Shown: in pieces, positions 11,318 through 20,353 of the stretch
Numbering within the stretch: position 1 is the first letter of the stretch
Layout of the letters: each line of letters opens with the position of its first letter
Source of the DNA: Corynebacterium deserti GIMN1.010
Lineage (GTDB): Bacteria; Actinomycetota; Actinomycetes; Mycobacteriales; Mycobacteriaceae
Length of the DNA stretch: 64,000 nucleotides
Direction: 5' to 3'
NCBI RefSeq assembly: GCF_001277995.1
Contig: NZ_CP009220.1
Location: 2,232,001-2,296,000 of the forward strand
Notes under the pieces: generated by a model
The model's input: the letters and a program-made list of their open reading frames with translations, nothing else
Told to the model about the DNA's origin: nothing
Database searches by the model: none
Program-made: the position numbers and the translations under genes

Positions 11318-12670
11318 ATGGATATCCGCCAAACAATTAATACGACACCGATGTCCGCGTACCAGTGGTTCATCGTGTTTATCGCGGTACTTTTGAACGC
11401 TCTTGATGGCTTCGATGTTCTCGCCATGTCTTTCACGGCGAACTCCGTCTCTGAAGAGTTCGGACTCACCGGCAGCCAGCTCGGCATGCTGCTGAGCTCT
11501 GCACTGTTCGGCATGACCGCGGGTTCACTCATTTTTGGACCTCTGGGTGACCGCTTTGGCCGTAAGAATGCCCTCATGGTGGCGCTGCTCTTCAACGTGG
11601 CAGGCCTCTTCCTCTCCTCTACTGCTCAGTCTGCGGGACAGCTGGGCATGTGGCGACTTCTCACTGGTGTGGGCATTGGTGGCATCCTAGCCTGTATCAC
11701 TGTGGTGATCAGTGAGTTCGCTAACAACAAAAACCGCGGTATGGCAATTTCCATTTACGCCGCGGGCTACGGCATTGGCGCATCCATTGGCGGTTTGGGT
11801 GCTGCGCAATTGATTCCTGTGTTTGGTTGGCGGTCCGTCTTCCTCGCCGGCGCCATCGCAACGGCTATCGCAACGGTTGTCACATTCTTCTTCCTGCCTG
11901 AATCTGTCGACTGGTTGAGCACTCGTCGTCCAGCTCGCGCAGAAGAGCGCATCAACATCATTGCGCGTCGTTTGGGCAAGCAGGGCACGTTCGCATTGGC
12001 TGGCGAGCAAACCGCTGCTGCACAGAAGGCAGGCGCTCGTTCTTACTCAGTGCTGTTGAGCAAGGAAAATCGATCGACGTCCTTCACGCTGTGGGCTGTG
12101 TTCTTCATCGTGATGTTCGGATTCTACTTCGCCAACACCTGGACCCCTCGCCTGCTGGTGGAAACCGGTATGAGTGAGCAGCAGGGCATCATCGGTGGCC
12201 TCATGTTGTCGATGGGTGGAGCGTTTGGTTCCTTGCTCTACGGATTCCTCACCACCAAGTTCAACATGCGCACCACACTGATGACCTTCATGGTTCTCTC
12301 TGGTGCTACCTTGATTCTGTTTATTTCCAGCGCGTCTGTTCCTTCGATCGCGTTTGCTGCTGGTGTTGTCGTTGGCATGCTCATCAACGGCTGTGTCGCT
12401 GGTCTGTACACCATGTCCCCACAGGTCTACACCGCGGATGTGCGCACCACTGGCGTGGGCACTGCGATTGGTGTTGGTCGTGTTGGCGCGATTCTTGCTC
12501 CCCTGCTGGTTGGCAACCTCTTGGACGCTGGTTGGTCCCCAGAGCAGCTATACATCGGCGTTGCGATCATCGTTATCGCTGGCGCGACGACCCTCATTGG
12601 GCTGCGCACAAAGGTGGAGTCGGGCGTCGAAAAGCACAACGCCGAGCCCGCAAATCTAGCGGCCAAATAG
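11318..12670 (+). CDS. vanK: aromatic acid:H+ symporter (MFS), VanK-type
   Basis: Twelve-helix major facilitator of the AAHS family. The family hallmarks DGFDVLAMSF in the first helix and GDRFGRKNAL in the loop between helices 2 and 3 are present. In C. glutamicum VanK imports vanillate and protocatechuate. ATG at 11318 follows AAGGA with good spacing. Its last 15 bases overlap the convergent permease gene. The symbol rests on resemblance to the C. glutamicum protein and on location; the vanillate demethylase genes expected beside it are missing, so in this strain its main cargo may be protocatechuate. Confidence 0.82.
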   Translation: MDIRQTINTTPMSAYQWFIVFIAVLLNALDGFDVLAMSFTANSVSEEFGLTGSQLGMLLSSALFGMTAGSLIFGPLGDRFGRKNALMVALLFNVAGLFLSSTAQSAGQLGMWRLLTGVGIGGILACITVVISEFANNKNRGMAISIYAAGYGIGASIGGLGAAQLIPVFGWRSVFLAGAIATAIATVVTFFFLPESVDWLSTRRPARAEERINIIARRLGKQGTFALAGEQTAAAQKAGARSYSVLLSKENRSTSFTLWAVFFIVMFGFYFANTWTPRLLVETGMSEQQGIIGGLMLSMGGAFGSLLYGFLTTKFNMRTTLMTFMVLSGATLILFISSASVPSIAFAAGVVVGMLINGCVAGLYTMSPQVYTADVRTTGVGTAIGVGRVGAILAPLLVGNLLDAGWSPEQLYIGVAIIVIAGATTLIGLRTKVESGVEKHNAEPANLAAK

Positions 12671-13588
12671 GGCCGCAATTCCTAGCATGCCCGCAAGCGC
12701 GAAAAACGTGGTGAGAAAAACCGTATCACGCGCGACGATTTCCCCCTTGCGGTACGTCGCCGCATAGTTGTACACATTCTGTGCGGCGGGTAGAGCCGCC
12801 AAAATCACTGCAGCGTAGAGATAATCTCCCTGCAGACCGAATGCCAGCGCGATCAAATACGTGATCGCGGGCATTCCCACAATCTTCATCGCGGTTGCTG
12901 TGAGAATGCTCGGGCGATCTGGCGCAGACGACAACACCGTCGTGGACGGCAACGACGCGCCAAAGCTCATAAGAATCAGCGGGATTGATGCCCCACCCAA
13001 AATGATGGTGGGTTCCATGACCGCCGCGGGCAGCTCAACGCCGGTCACACAGACGATCAAACCGGCTATCGACGCTAAAACGATTGGACTCAGCAACGAC
13101 CCTTTAACCGCGCCCCACACTTTTGCTGCGCGCGACCCTTCCGCGTCTCCGGTGCTGAGAGCTGCCAGAATCATGGGCGCGAAAATCACCATCTGCATGA
13201 CTAGAATCGGCGCCACGTACGCGCCTGTGCCCAGCACATAGATGGACACCGGCAAACCAATGTTGTTGGAATTCACGTACGCCGAGGCTGCCGCACCCGT
13301 TGCTGTGGTGGCGATATCCTTTTTGAAGAACATCGCCGAGATCACGCAATACACCGCTGCTGTGACCAGGGTGCCAAAAAATGTCACGATGATCACCGGC
13401 GACAACAGCTCTGCCGGATCTGATTGCGCTACGACATGAAAAAGGAGCGCCGGTGTGGCCGCATAGAACGCGATGCGGTTGAGCATGAGGCGCTGGTGGT
13501 CGTCGCCAATCACACCAAGCTTGGCCAAAATGTATCCGACTGCAATGACGGAGAAAATAATGGCAAAGCCGGTGATCACACCCGCCAA
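12656..13588 (-). CDS. auxin efflux carrier (AEC) family permease
   Basis: A 310-residue membrane protein with about ten hydrophobic segments and the AEC pattern: an N-terminal half ending in SNNIGLPVSIYVLG, a central hydrophilic loop (STGDAEGSRAAKVWG), and a C-terminal half with LPAAQNVYNYA. Bacterial members such as MdcF or MleP carry malonate, malate or other small organic acids; the substrate here is unknown. The TTG start lies directly after the clpX stop, suggesting cotranscription, with a GTG three codons in as an alternative. It overlaps vanK tail to tail by 15 bp. Confidence 0.85.
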   Translation of the reverse strand: MAGVITGFAIIFSVIAVGYILAKLGVIGDDHQRLMLNRIAFYAATPALLFHVVAQSDPAELLSPVIIVTFFGTLVTAAVYCVISAMFFKKDIATTATGAAASAYVNSNNIGLPVSIYVLGTGAYVAPILVMQMVIFAPMILAALSTGDAEGSRAAKVWGAVKGSLLSPIVLASIAGLIVCVTGVELPAAVMEPTIILGGASIPLILMSFGASLPSTTVLSSAPDRPSILTATAMKIVGMPAITYLIALAFGLQGDYLYAAVILAALPAAQNVYNYAATYRKGEIVARDTVFLTTFFALAGMLGIAALFGR

Positions 13589-14869
13589 TTAAGCGGTCTT
13601 TTCTTCAGCAACTTGTTCCAACATCTCAGGCTCGGCTTCGCCACGAGCCACTGTCGCGCTGATGATGACTTCTGCAACATCCTCACGATCTGGGAGGTCG
13701 TACATGATCGGCACGAGGATTTCTTCCATAATGGCGCGAAGTCCGCGGGCTCCAGTCTTGCGAGCAAGAGCCTGATCTGCAATCTCCGCCAAGGCATCCT
13801 GGGTGAAGGTCAGCACAGCGCCATCCATTTCAAACAGACGCTGATACTGCTTGACCAGGGAATTCCTAGGCTCAGTAAGCACCTTGACCAGTGATTTTTG
13901 ATCCAAGTTGGACACTGTAGCCACAACAGGCAGACGACCAATGAACTCTGGAATCAGACCAAACTTCACCAAATCTTCGGGGCGCACATCCTTGAAAATG
14001 TCCACGATGTCAGCCTCTTCATTCTTAGAAGCGACCTCCACACCGAAGCCCAGCCCCTTCTTGCCGTTGCGATCCTGGATAACCTTCTCCAAACCAGAGA
14101 AAGCACCCGCGACAATGAACAAGATGTTGGTGGTGTCGAGCTGAATGAAATCCTGGTTGGGGTGCTTGCGCCCACCTTGAGGAGGGATCGCAGCAACGGT
14201 GCCTTCAAGGATTTTCAGCAACGCCTGCTGGACGCCTTCACCAGAGACGTCGCGAGTAATGGAAGGATTTTCCGACTTGCGGGAAATCTTATCCACCTCA
14301 TCGATATAAATAATGCCACGCTGGGCACGCTCAACATCAAAATCTGCCGCCTGCAGCAGCTTGAGCAGAATGTTCTCTACATCCTCGCCCACATATCCGG
14401 CTTCGGTGAGGGAGGTGGCGTCAGCGATAGCGAACGGCACATCAAGAAGCTTTGCCAACGTCTGAGCCAGGAACGTCTTTCCTGAGCCCGTTGGACCCAA
14501 CATCAAAATGTTGGACTTTACAAGCTCAGTTTCTGGCTCATCTTTACGACGACGGCCAGCCGTTTCCATCGCACGAAGACGCTTGTAGTGGTTGTAAACA
14601 GCAACAGAAAGGATACGTTTAGCTGGCTCTTGGCCAATCACATACATATCAAGGAACGCAGAGATCTCCGATGGCTTGGGGAGCTCATTGCGCTCCTCGT
14701 CATCGTGCTGAACCTGCCCGAGTTCTTCCTCAATGATCTCGTTGCACAGCTCGATGCATTCATCACAGATATATACGGCGCCACCTGCGATAAGCTTCTT
14801 TACCTGCTTTTGGCTCTTGCCACAGAAGGAGCATTTGAGCAGATCGGCGCTTTCCTGCATACGTGCCAT
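13589..14869 (-). CDS. clpX: ATP-dependent Clp protease ATP-binding subunit ClpX
   Basis: AAA+ unfoldase that feeds substrates to ClpP. The start at 14869 gives [20 protein letters not shown], 426 residues. The N-terminal zinc-binding Cys are C13, C16, C35 and C38; Walker A GPTGSGKT is at 125-132, Walker B is [10 protein letters not shown], followed by [19 protein letters not shown] and the sensor-2 [11 protein letters not shown]. An ORF extension of 16 codons upstream has no support. Unlike many bacteria, clpX is apart from clpP, which lies 24 kb away in this window. The AEC permease follows with no gap. Confidence 0.98.
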   Translation of the reverse strand: MARMQESADLLKCSFCGKSQKQVKKLIAGGAVYICDECIELCNEIIEEELGQVQHDDEERNELPKPSEISAFLDMYVIGQEPAKRILSVAVYNHYKRLRAMETAGRRRKDEPETELVKSNILMLGPTGSGKTFLAQTLAKLLDVPFAIADATSLTEAGYVGEDVENILLKLLQAADFDVERAQRGIIYIDEVDKISRKSENPSITRDVSGEGVQQALLKILEGTVAAIPPQGGRKHPNQDFIQLDTTNILFIVAGAFSGLEKVIQDRNGKKGLGFGVEVASKNEEADIVDIFKDVRPEDLVKFGLIPEFIGRLPVVATVSNLDQKSLVKVLTEPRNSLVKQYQRLFEMDGAVLTFTQDALAEIADQALARKTGARGLRAIMEEILVPIMYDLPDREDVAEVIISATVARGEAEPEMLEQVAEEKTA

Positions 14870-14998
14870 AAGACTGTGAGACCCGCTTCCACAATTGAAT
14901 AGATTTACTGCGTACAACTCTAACCAACAAAATTGGCAATGGGTTGTTCCATCTTAGCGCTTTACCTGTGAACTCTGCAGAGCGGTACGCTTAAGCTA

Positions 14999-16087
14999 AT
15001 GAATCCCGAATTTATTCACGGCGCAACCGAAATTGAAATCACAAACAGGGGTCTTCGCCCGCATCGACTCAGCAAAGAAATAGTAGAACGCTACTGTGAT
15101 TCCCAGTTTAGCGCGATGGAACGCCAACCATCAGGCGTACGCGTTGTGTGTCGTACCACCGCCACCTCCATCATGCTGACCACGTATTCCACTCGGGTGG
15201 TGTACCTCGATTCCGGCCGGCCGGGCGGCAAGATTGATGTGCTTATCGACGGCGCCCCCACATCTTCCTGGCCAACCTCCGGGGGCGAGACCACGGAAGT
15301 CAATTTCATCACCGGCGCCACAGAGCGGCGCCTGGAAGATCCACAGGTGCTCACCGTGGATGGACTTTCAGATAGGGAAAAGGTGGTGGAGTTCTGGCTG
15401 CCTCACAATGAAGAAATTGAAGTGGTCTCCTTGGAAGCCAACGCACCTTTAAACACTGTCGAAGACACCCGTCCCGTGTGGATTAATTACGGAAGCTCCA
15501 TTAGCCACGGTTCGGTTGCCACTGCCCCAACCAAGATTTGGCCAGCGATTGTTGCCCAGTCCAAGAATTTCAATCTGCGTAACTTCGGTTTCGGTGGCAG
15601 CGCCATGTTGGATCCATTTATGGCGAGGCTGATCAGGGATACTCCGGCTGATCTGATCACCTTGGAAATTGGCATTAATATTGTCAACGGTGATGTGATG
15701 CGTCGCCGCGGACTTGAAGCTGCTGTGGATGGGTTCATCAATACCATCCGCGATGGCCATCCCACCACGCCGATCAAGATTGTGTCGCCGTTCTACTGCC
15801 CCATTCACGAGAAAACTCCAGGGCCCGGCGCGTTCGATACTTCATCCTTTGGTAGTGGCCAGATCAAGTTCATCGCTACTGGTGAACCTGATAAGCATGG
15901 TCGCCTGACGCTGGAGATGGTGCGTGAGGTGTTGGAGGGGTTCGTCGAAAAGCAAAAAGACCCGCACCTGACCTACGTCGATGGTGCGAGCCTTTATCGG
16001 GAAGGCGATGCGCCGTTGCTGGATAATTTGCACCCAGACGAGGCGTCGCACGCCTTAATTGCGCAGCGGTTGCTTAAGCAACTTTGA
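14999..16087 (+). CDS. SGNH/GDSL-family hydrolase
   Basis: The 362-residue protein has an N-terminal beta-rich ~155 residues, then an SGNH hydrolase domain: block I YGSSISHG (164-171, nucleophile Ser167), block [10 protein letters not shown] (197-204), block III LEIGIN, and block [11 protein letters not shown] near the C-terminus supplying Asp and His. There is no signal peptide, so it is probably cytoplasmic. Two-domain esterases of this kind act on acetylated sugars or similar esters; the substrate is unknown. It overlaps pcaJ tail to tail by 14 bp and is divergent from clpX. Confidence 0.85.
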   Translation: MNPEFIHGATEIEITNRGLRPHRLSKEIVERYCDSQFSAMERQPSGVRVVCRTTATSIMLTTYSTRVVYLDSGRPGGKIDVLIDGAPTSSWPTSGGETTEVNFITGATERRLEDPQVLTVDGLSDREKVVEFWLPHNEEIEVVSLEANAPLNTVEDTRPVWINYGSSISHGSVATAPTKIWPAIVAQSKNFNLRNFGFGGSAMLDPFMARLIRDTPADLITLEIGINIVNGDVMRRRGLEAAVDGFINTIRDGHPTTPIKIVSPFYCPIHEKTPGPGAFDTSSFGSGQIKFIATGEPDKHGRLTLEMVREVLEGFVEKQKDPHLTYVDGASLYREGDAPLLDNLHPDEASHALIAQRLLKQL

Positions 16088-16709
16088 AATCAGCTTCGGT
16101 GATTTCGCGGAGTTCCTCAACGGTGACGCCATCGGCGCACTCGATAAGCATGAGGCCTTCTTCAGGATCCACAGAGAACACAGCGTGGGTGGTGACGATC
16201 ATGTCAACACACTTTGCGCCGGTGAGTGGGAGTCGGCAAGCTTCGAGGATCTTTGGCTCGCCCTTCTTGGTGATGTGATCGGTCATGGCGATGATCTTGG
16301 AAGCGCCGTGAACGAGGTCCATTGCGCCGCCCATGCCCTTGACTAGCTTGCCTGGAATCATCCAGTTGGCAAGGTCACCGTATTGGGAGACTTCCATGAC
16401 GCCGAGGACTGCAACGTCGACGGCGCGGGAGCGGATCATCGCGAATGAATCGGATGAGGAAAAGTAGGATGCGCCTGGGTTAACGGTGATGGTTTCTTTA
16501 CCTGCGTTGATAAGCTCAGGGTCGAGTTCTTCTTCGGTTGGGTAGGGCCCAACGCCAAGGACGCCGTTTTCGGAGTGGAGGATAACTTCCACATCTTCAG
16601 GGACGTAGCCTGGAATGAGGGTGGGCATGCCGATGCCGAGGTTGACGTACTGGCCATCTTCAAGTTCTTTGGCAACGCGGGCTGCCATTTGGTTGTGATC
16701 CCAAGTCAT
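16074..16709 (-). CDS. pcaJ: 3-oxoadipate CoA-transferase subunit B
   Basis: Beta subunit of the transferase that moves CoA from succinyl-CoA to 3-oxoadipate in the beta-ketoadipate pathway. The 211-residue protein contains HSENGVLG with the catalytic Glu at residue 47, and the [12 protein letters not shown] segment typical of family I CoA-transferases. Its ATG shares one base with the pcaI stop (TAATG), so the subunits are translationally coupled. It overlaps the convergent hydrolase gene by 14 bp. Confidence 0.94.
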   Translation of the reverse strand: MTWDHNQMAARVAKELEDGQYVNLGIGMPTLIPGYVPEDVEVILHSENGVLGVGPYPTEEELDPELINAGKETITVNPGASYFSSSDSFAMIRSRAVDVAVLGVMEVSQYGDLANWMIPGKLVKGMGGAMDLVHGASKIIAMTDHITKKGEPKILEACRLPLTGAKCVDMIVTTHAVFSVDPEEGLMLIECADGVTVEELREITEADFKVA

Positions 16710-17461
16710 TATTTGGACACCGTCCTGTTTTCGATTCCGGTTTCTTGTGGTCCGACGTGGACTACGCGGTTGACATAAATTCCTGGCAGGTCGATCTCTT
16801 CTGGATCGAGTTCGTCAACAAAGTGCTCCACCTGGGCGATGGTGATTTTGCCGCTCATTGCCGCGTCAGGGTTGAAGTTTTGTGCGGTCTTGCGGAAGAC
16901 GAGGTTGCCAAAGCGATCGCCCTTGTGTGCGTGGACGAGTGCGTAGTCGGCGCGGATGCCTTCTTCGAGGACGTAGAGCTGTCCGTTGAATTCGCGGGTT
17001 TCTTTTGGCTTGGACACTACGGCGACGGTGCCGTCGGTGTTGTAGCGCTGTGGGAGTCCGCCGTCAGCGACCTGGGTGCCAACGCCTGCGGTGGTAAAGA
17101 ATGCTGGAATGCCGGCGCCACCTGCGCGCATGCGTTCTGCGAGGGTGCCCTGTGGGGTGAATTCGACGGTGAGTTCACCTTCGAGGTACTGGCGGGCATA
17201 TTCCTTGTTGGATCCGAGGTAGGAGCCGATGGACTTGGAGATCTTCTTGTCCTGAAGGAGGAGGCCGAGGCCAAATCCGTCAGTTCCGAGGTTGTTGGAG
17301 ATGATCGTCAGGTCTCCTGCGCCTTGTTCGCGGAGGGCGAGGATGAGCGCGGTGGGGATTCCGACGAGGCCGAATCCGCCGACGGCGATGGATGCGCCGT
17401 CTGGGATATCAGCTACCGCTTCGGCAGTTGAAGAAATTGTCTTGTTAATCATGTGGAACAT
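16709..17461 (-). CDS. pcaI: 3-oxoadipate CoA-transferase subunit A
   Basis: Alpha subunit partner of PcaJ. Visible features are the glycine-rich CoA-binding segment [15 protein letters not shown] near the N-terminus, [13 protein letters not shown], and [17 protein letters not shown]. Two starts are possible: ATG at 17461 (MFHMINK), which has AGG about 9 bases upstream, or ATG at 17452 (MINKTISST), which matches the usual family N-terminus but has a poor ribosome binding site. The gene is divergent from pcaR, with two operator-like motifs between them. Together with pcaF and pcaD it completes conversion of enol-lactone to central metabolites. Confidence 0.94.
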   Translation of the reverse strand: MFHMINKTISSTAEAVADIPDGASIAVGGFGLVGIPTALILALREQGAGDLTIISNNLGTDGFGLGLLLQDKKISKSIGSYLGSNKEYARQYLEGELTVEFTPQGTLAERMRAGGAGIPAFFTTAGVGTQVADGGLPQRYNTDGTVAVVSKPKETREFNGQLYVLEEGIRADYALVHAHKGDRFGNLVFRKTAQNFNPDAAMSGKITIAQVEHFVDELDPEEIDLPGIYVNRVVHVGPQETGIENRTVSK

Positions 17462-17465
17462 GCTA

Positions 17466-17483
17466 ACCTAATGTTCATTAGGT
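17466..17483. promoter_or_regulatory. perfect inverted repeat in the pcaI-pcaR promoter region
   Basis: ACCTAATG-TT-CATTAGGT is a perfect 8-bp inverted repeat with a 2-bp spacer, ending 4 bases before the distal pcaI ATG. It overlaps the pcaI leader, so a bound protein would block pcaIJ transcription or translation initiation. The regulator is unknown; PcaR is one candidate. Confidence 0.6.
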
Positions 17484-17491
17484 GCACAAGA

Positions 17492-17506
17492 GTTCTCCAT
17501 GCGAAC
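17492..17506. promoter_or_regulatory. candidate PcaR operator (GTTC-N6-CGAAC), copy 1
   Basis: GTTCTCCATGCGAAC is a 15-bp imperfect palindrome between pcaI and pcaR. The same pattern, GTTC-N6-CGAAC, recurs at 25324-25338 upstream of pcaH. PcaR/PcaU-type IclR regulators in Pseudomonas and Acinetobacter bind 15-bp sites of similar form. Position 30 bases before the pcaR ATG suits autoregulation and control of pcaIJ. Confidence 0.6.
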
Positions 17507-17535
17507 AATTTTACCCCACGAAAGGAGTTGATGAA

Positions 17536-18327
17536 ATGGCAGATCAATCGTCGCAGGCGACACCTGAACAATCTCCCGATTTCGTACAGTCGTTTGCTCG
17601 TGGATTGTCGGTGATTCGCAGTTTCAGCGCCGATTCCCCGTCCCAAACCCTGTCAGAGGTGGCTAGCCAAACCGGACTGTCTCGAGCCACTGCCAGGCGT
17701 TTTCTCCACACGCTGACAGATCTTGGGTATGCGGTCAATATCGATTCCCGATTCCAGCTCACGCCTCGCGTTTTAGAGCTTGGAACCAGCTATCTTTCTG
17801 CATTGTCCCTGCCTGCGATCGCGCAGCCCCGCCTGGAAATCCTCTCCCGACAGGTTGGCGAATCCAGCTCGATGTCAGTCCTGGATGGCACTGACATCAT
17901 CTACGTGTGCCGCGTTCCGGTGCGTCGCATCATGACGGTAAACATCACCATCGGCACTCGTTTTCCTGCATATGCAACATCGATGGGACGCGTGCTTCTT
18001 TCGCATGCGCCGAAGGAAAAGTTGGATGAAATCCTGGCGGCGGCACCCCCTGAACAATTGACCACTCGGTCATTGACATCAGTGGTGGCCGTCCGTGAGG
18101 AAATCGAAAGCACCCGCGAACGGGGGTGGGCGATGGTGGATCAGGAGTTGGAGCCAGGTCTACGATCGCTGGCGGCACCGATCACCAATGCCCGCGGTGA
18201 GGTCGTCGCGGCGATCAATGTTTCTACCCAGTCGGCATCGCATTCGGTAGAAGACATCCGAAAGCTCGTGCTGCCACAGCTATTGGATACCGCGAAGACT
18301 ATCTCCATGGATCTATCAGCGCTTTAA
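17536..18327 (+). CDS. pcaR: IclR-family regulator of the beta-ketoadipate pathway
   Basis: The 263-residue protein has an N-terminal winged helix-turn-helix (QTLSEVASQTGLSRATARRF at ~35-55) and a C-terminal IclR effector domain (PAYATSMGRVLLSHAP, AMVDQELEPGLRSLAAPI). The start ATG at 17536 has AAGGAG 9 bases upstream; a GTG further upstream has no such site. It is divergent from pcaIJ and 27 bp upstream of pcaF. IclR proteins of this subgroup (PcaR/PcaU) respond to beta-ketoadipate or protocatechuate. Candidate operators lie in the intergenic region and before pcaH. Confidence 0.92.
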   Translation: MADQSSQATPEQSPDFVQSFARGLSVIRSFSADSPSQTLSEVASQTGLSRATARRFLHTLTDLGYAVNIDSRFQLTPRVLELGTSYLSALSLPAIAQPRLEILSRQVGESSSMSVLDGTDIIYVCRVPVRRIMTVNITIGTRFPAYATSMGRVLLSHAPKEKLDEILAAAPPEQLTTRSLTSVVAVREEIESTRERGWAMVDQELEPGLRSLAAPITNARGEVVAAINVSTQSASHSVEDIRKLVLPQLLDTAKTISMDLSAL

Positions 18328-18354
18328 ACCACCAAAACAAGGACAAAGGAAACC

Positions 18355-19581
18355 ATGAACCCTCAAGACATTGTCATTTGTTCTCCACTGCGCACCCCAG
18401 TTGGTGCTTACGGCGGATCCTTCAAGGGCATCCCCGTGCAGGATTTGGCCACCACCGTGGTCAACGCCATCGTTGATGCCACCGGAATTACCGGCGATGA
18501 CGTTGATGATTTGATCCTCGGCCAGGCCTCCCCCAACGGCGCTGCTCCTGCACTGGGTCGCATTGTTGCGCTGGATTCCAAGCTTGGCCTGGACGTTCCT
18601 GGCATGCAGATTGATCGTCGTTGTGGTTCTGGCCTGCAGGCAATTGTGACCGCTGGTGCGCACGTGGCTGCAGGTGCTGCTGACCTCATCATCGCAGGTG
18701 GCGCGGAATCCATGAGCCGGACTGAGTACACCGTGTCTGGCGATATCCGTTGGGGTGTCAAGGGCGGGGACATGCAGCTTCGTGATCGTTTGGCTGAGGC
18801 TCGTGAGACCGCGGGCGGACGTAACCACCCGATTCCTGGCGGCATGATTGAAACTGCGGAGAATGTGCGCCGTGAGTTCGGTATTTCCCGCGAGGAGCAG
18901 GACGAGCTGGCAGCAGCGTCGCAGCACCGCTGGGGCAAGGCAGCAGACGAGGGGCTTTTCGACGACGAGATCGTGCCGGTTACTGTTCCTGCGAAAAAGC
19001 GTGGTCAAGAGCCTACGATTGTTGCTCGCGATGAGCATGGACGGCCGGATACGACCGTCGAAAAGCTTAGCTCCTTGCGCCCGATTATGGGCCGTCAGGA
19101 TGCGGAGGCAACGGTGACCGCGGGTAATGCGTCTGGCCAAAATGATGGCGCTGCGGCGGTTATCGTGACCACCCGCGCGAAGGCTGAAGAGAAGGGCCTG
19201 AAGCCAATGATGCGTCTTGCTGGCTGGGCTGTTGCAGCTGTGCCTCCAGAGACCATGGGTATTGGACCTGTTCCTGCAACCAAGAAGGTCCTCGAACGTT
19301 TGGGGCTGACCTTGGATGATATCGGAGCTATCGAGCTCAATGAGGCGTTTGCTTCCCAGGCCTTGGCAGTACTGAAGAAATGGGGTGTGTCGTGGAAGGA
19401 TGAGCGCGTCAACCCCATTGGTTCTGGTATCTCCATGGGTCACCCAGTCGGCGCCACTGGTGCGCGCATGACTGTTACCCTGGCGCACCGTATGCAACGT
19501 GAAAACACCCAGTACGGCCTTGCCACCATGTGCATTGGTGGCGGTCAGGGTCTGGCTGCAATATTTGAGAAGGAAGACTAA
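18355..19581 (+). CDS. pcaF: beta-ketoadipyl-CoA thiolase
   Basis: Thiolase cleaving 3-oxoadipyl-CoA into succinyl-CoA and acetyl-CoA, the last pathway step. The 408-residue protein has the nucleophilic Cys90 in RRCGSGLQA, NEAFASQA, the His of GSGISMGHPVGATGARM near 363 and the second catalytic Cys393 in CIGGGQGLA. It starts with ATG at 18355 after AAGGAAA. It lies 27 bp after pcaR and 3 bp before pcaD, so pcaR-pcaF-pcaD-pcaO read as one operon. Confidence 0.96.
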   Translation: MNPQDIVICSPLRTPVGAYGGSFKGIPVQDLATTVVNAIVDATGITGDDVDDLILGQASPNGAAPALGRIVALDSKLGLDVPGMQIDRRCGSGLQAIVTAGAHVAAGAADLIIAGGAESMSRTEYTVSGDIRWGVKGGDMQLRDRLAEARETAGGRNHPIPGGMIETAENVRREFGISREEQDELAAASQHRWGKAADEGLFDDEIVPVTVPAKKRGQEPTIVARDEHGRPDTTVEKLSSLRPIMGRQDAEATVTAGNASGQNDGAAAVIVTTRAKAEEKGLKPMMRLAGWAVAAVPPETMGIGPVPATKKVLERLGLTLDDIGAIELNEAFASQALAVLKKWGVSWKDERVNPIGSGISMGHPVGATGARMTVTLAHRMQRENTQYGLATMCIGGGQGLAAIFEKED

Positions 19582-19584
19582 AAC

Positions 19585-20343
19585 ATGGCAATTTTGCACA
19601 GCGTAGCGTACGGCACCAACGACGAAAACACCTTGGTGTTTGTGGGTTCTTTGGGTTCCACCACTGATATGTGGCTTCCGCAGCTCGACGCCTTGCACAA
19701 GGATTTTCGCGTCATTGCTGTTGATCACCGTGGACACGGGCTTTCGGAGATCATCGAAGGCACTCCAACCGTCGCAGATCTGGCCAACGACGTGCTCGAG
19801 ACCTTGGATGACCTCGGTGTCACCACTTTCGGCATCATCGGTCTGTCTCTGGGAGGAGCTGTTGCTCAGTACTTGGCAGCTACCTCTGATCGTGTGACTA
19901 AGGCTGCGTTTATGTGTACTGCTGCGAAGTTCGGTGAGCCTCAGGGCTGGTTGGATCGTGCGCAGGCTACCCGTGACAACGGCACCGCGTCGCTGTCTGA
20001 GGCGGTTATCCAACGCTGGTTCTCCCCTTCCTGGTTGGAGAACTACCCAGCATCGCGCGAGCATTTCGAGGCCATGGTTGCAGGCACCCCGTCTGAGGGC
20101 TATGCATTGTGCTGTGAGGCTTTGGCTACGTGGGATTTCACTGATCGTTTGTCAGAGATCACCGTTCCAGTGCTCGCTATCGCAGGCGCTGATGATCCTT
20201 CTACCCCTCCTGCAACTGTGCAGATCATCGCTGATGGTGTTGCTGGCGAGTCCACCTTTGAGGTGCTCTCCCCCGGCGCGCACGTGCCCACCGTCGAGCG
20301 TCCAACGGAAGTAAATGAGCTGTTGGCCAAGCACTTCGCTTAG
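19585..20343 (+). CDS. pcaD: 3-oxoadipate enol-lactone hydrolase
   Basis: Alpha/beta-hydrolase converting 3-oxoadipate enol-lactone to 3-oxoadipate, where the protocatechuate and catechol branches meet. The nucleophile elbow GLSLGG has Ser88; the oxyanion-region GSLGSTTDMW is at 21-30; the C-terminal His is in SPGAHVPTVE. At 252 aa it is a stand-alone PcaD, not the fused PcaL found in some actinomycetes. The gene is 3 bp after pcaF and 10 bp before pcaO. Confidence 0.95.
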   Translation: MAILHSVAYGTNDENTLVFVGSLGSTTDMWLPQLDALHKDFRVIAVDHRGHGLSEIIEGTPTVADLANDVLETLDDLGVTTFGIIGLSLGGAVAQYLAATSDRVTKAAFMCTAAKFGEPQGWLDRAQATRDNGTASLSEAVIQRWFSPSWLENYPASREHFEAMVAGTPSEGYALCCEALATWDFTDRLSEITVPVLAIAGADDPSTPPATVQIIADGVAGESTFEVLSPGAHVPTVERPTEVNELLAKHFA

Positions 20344-20353
20344 CATGTAGGTC

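Noticed and set aside
18316..20064. 582-codon minus-strand ORF opposite pcaF-pcaD
   Set aside because: Antisense to two well supported genes, with no ribosome binding site or recognisable motif.
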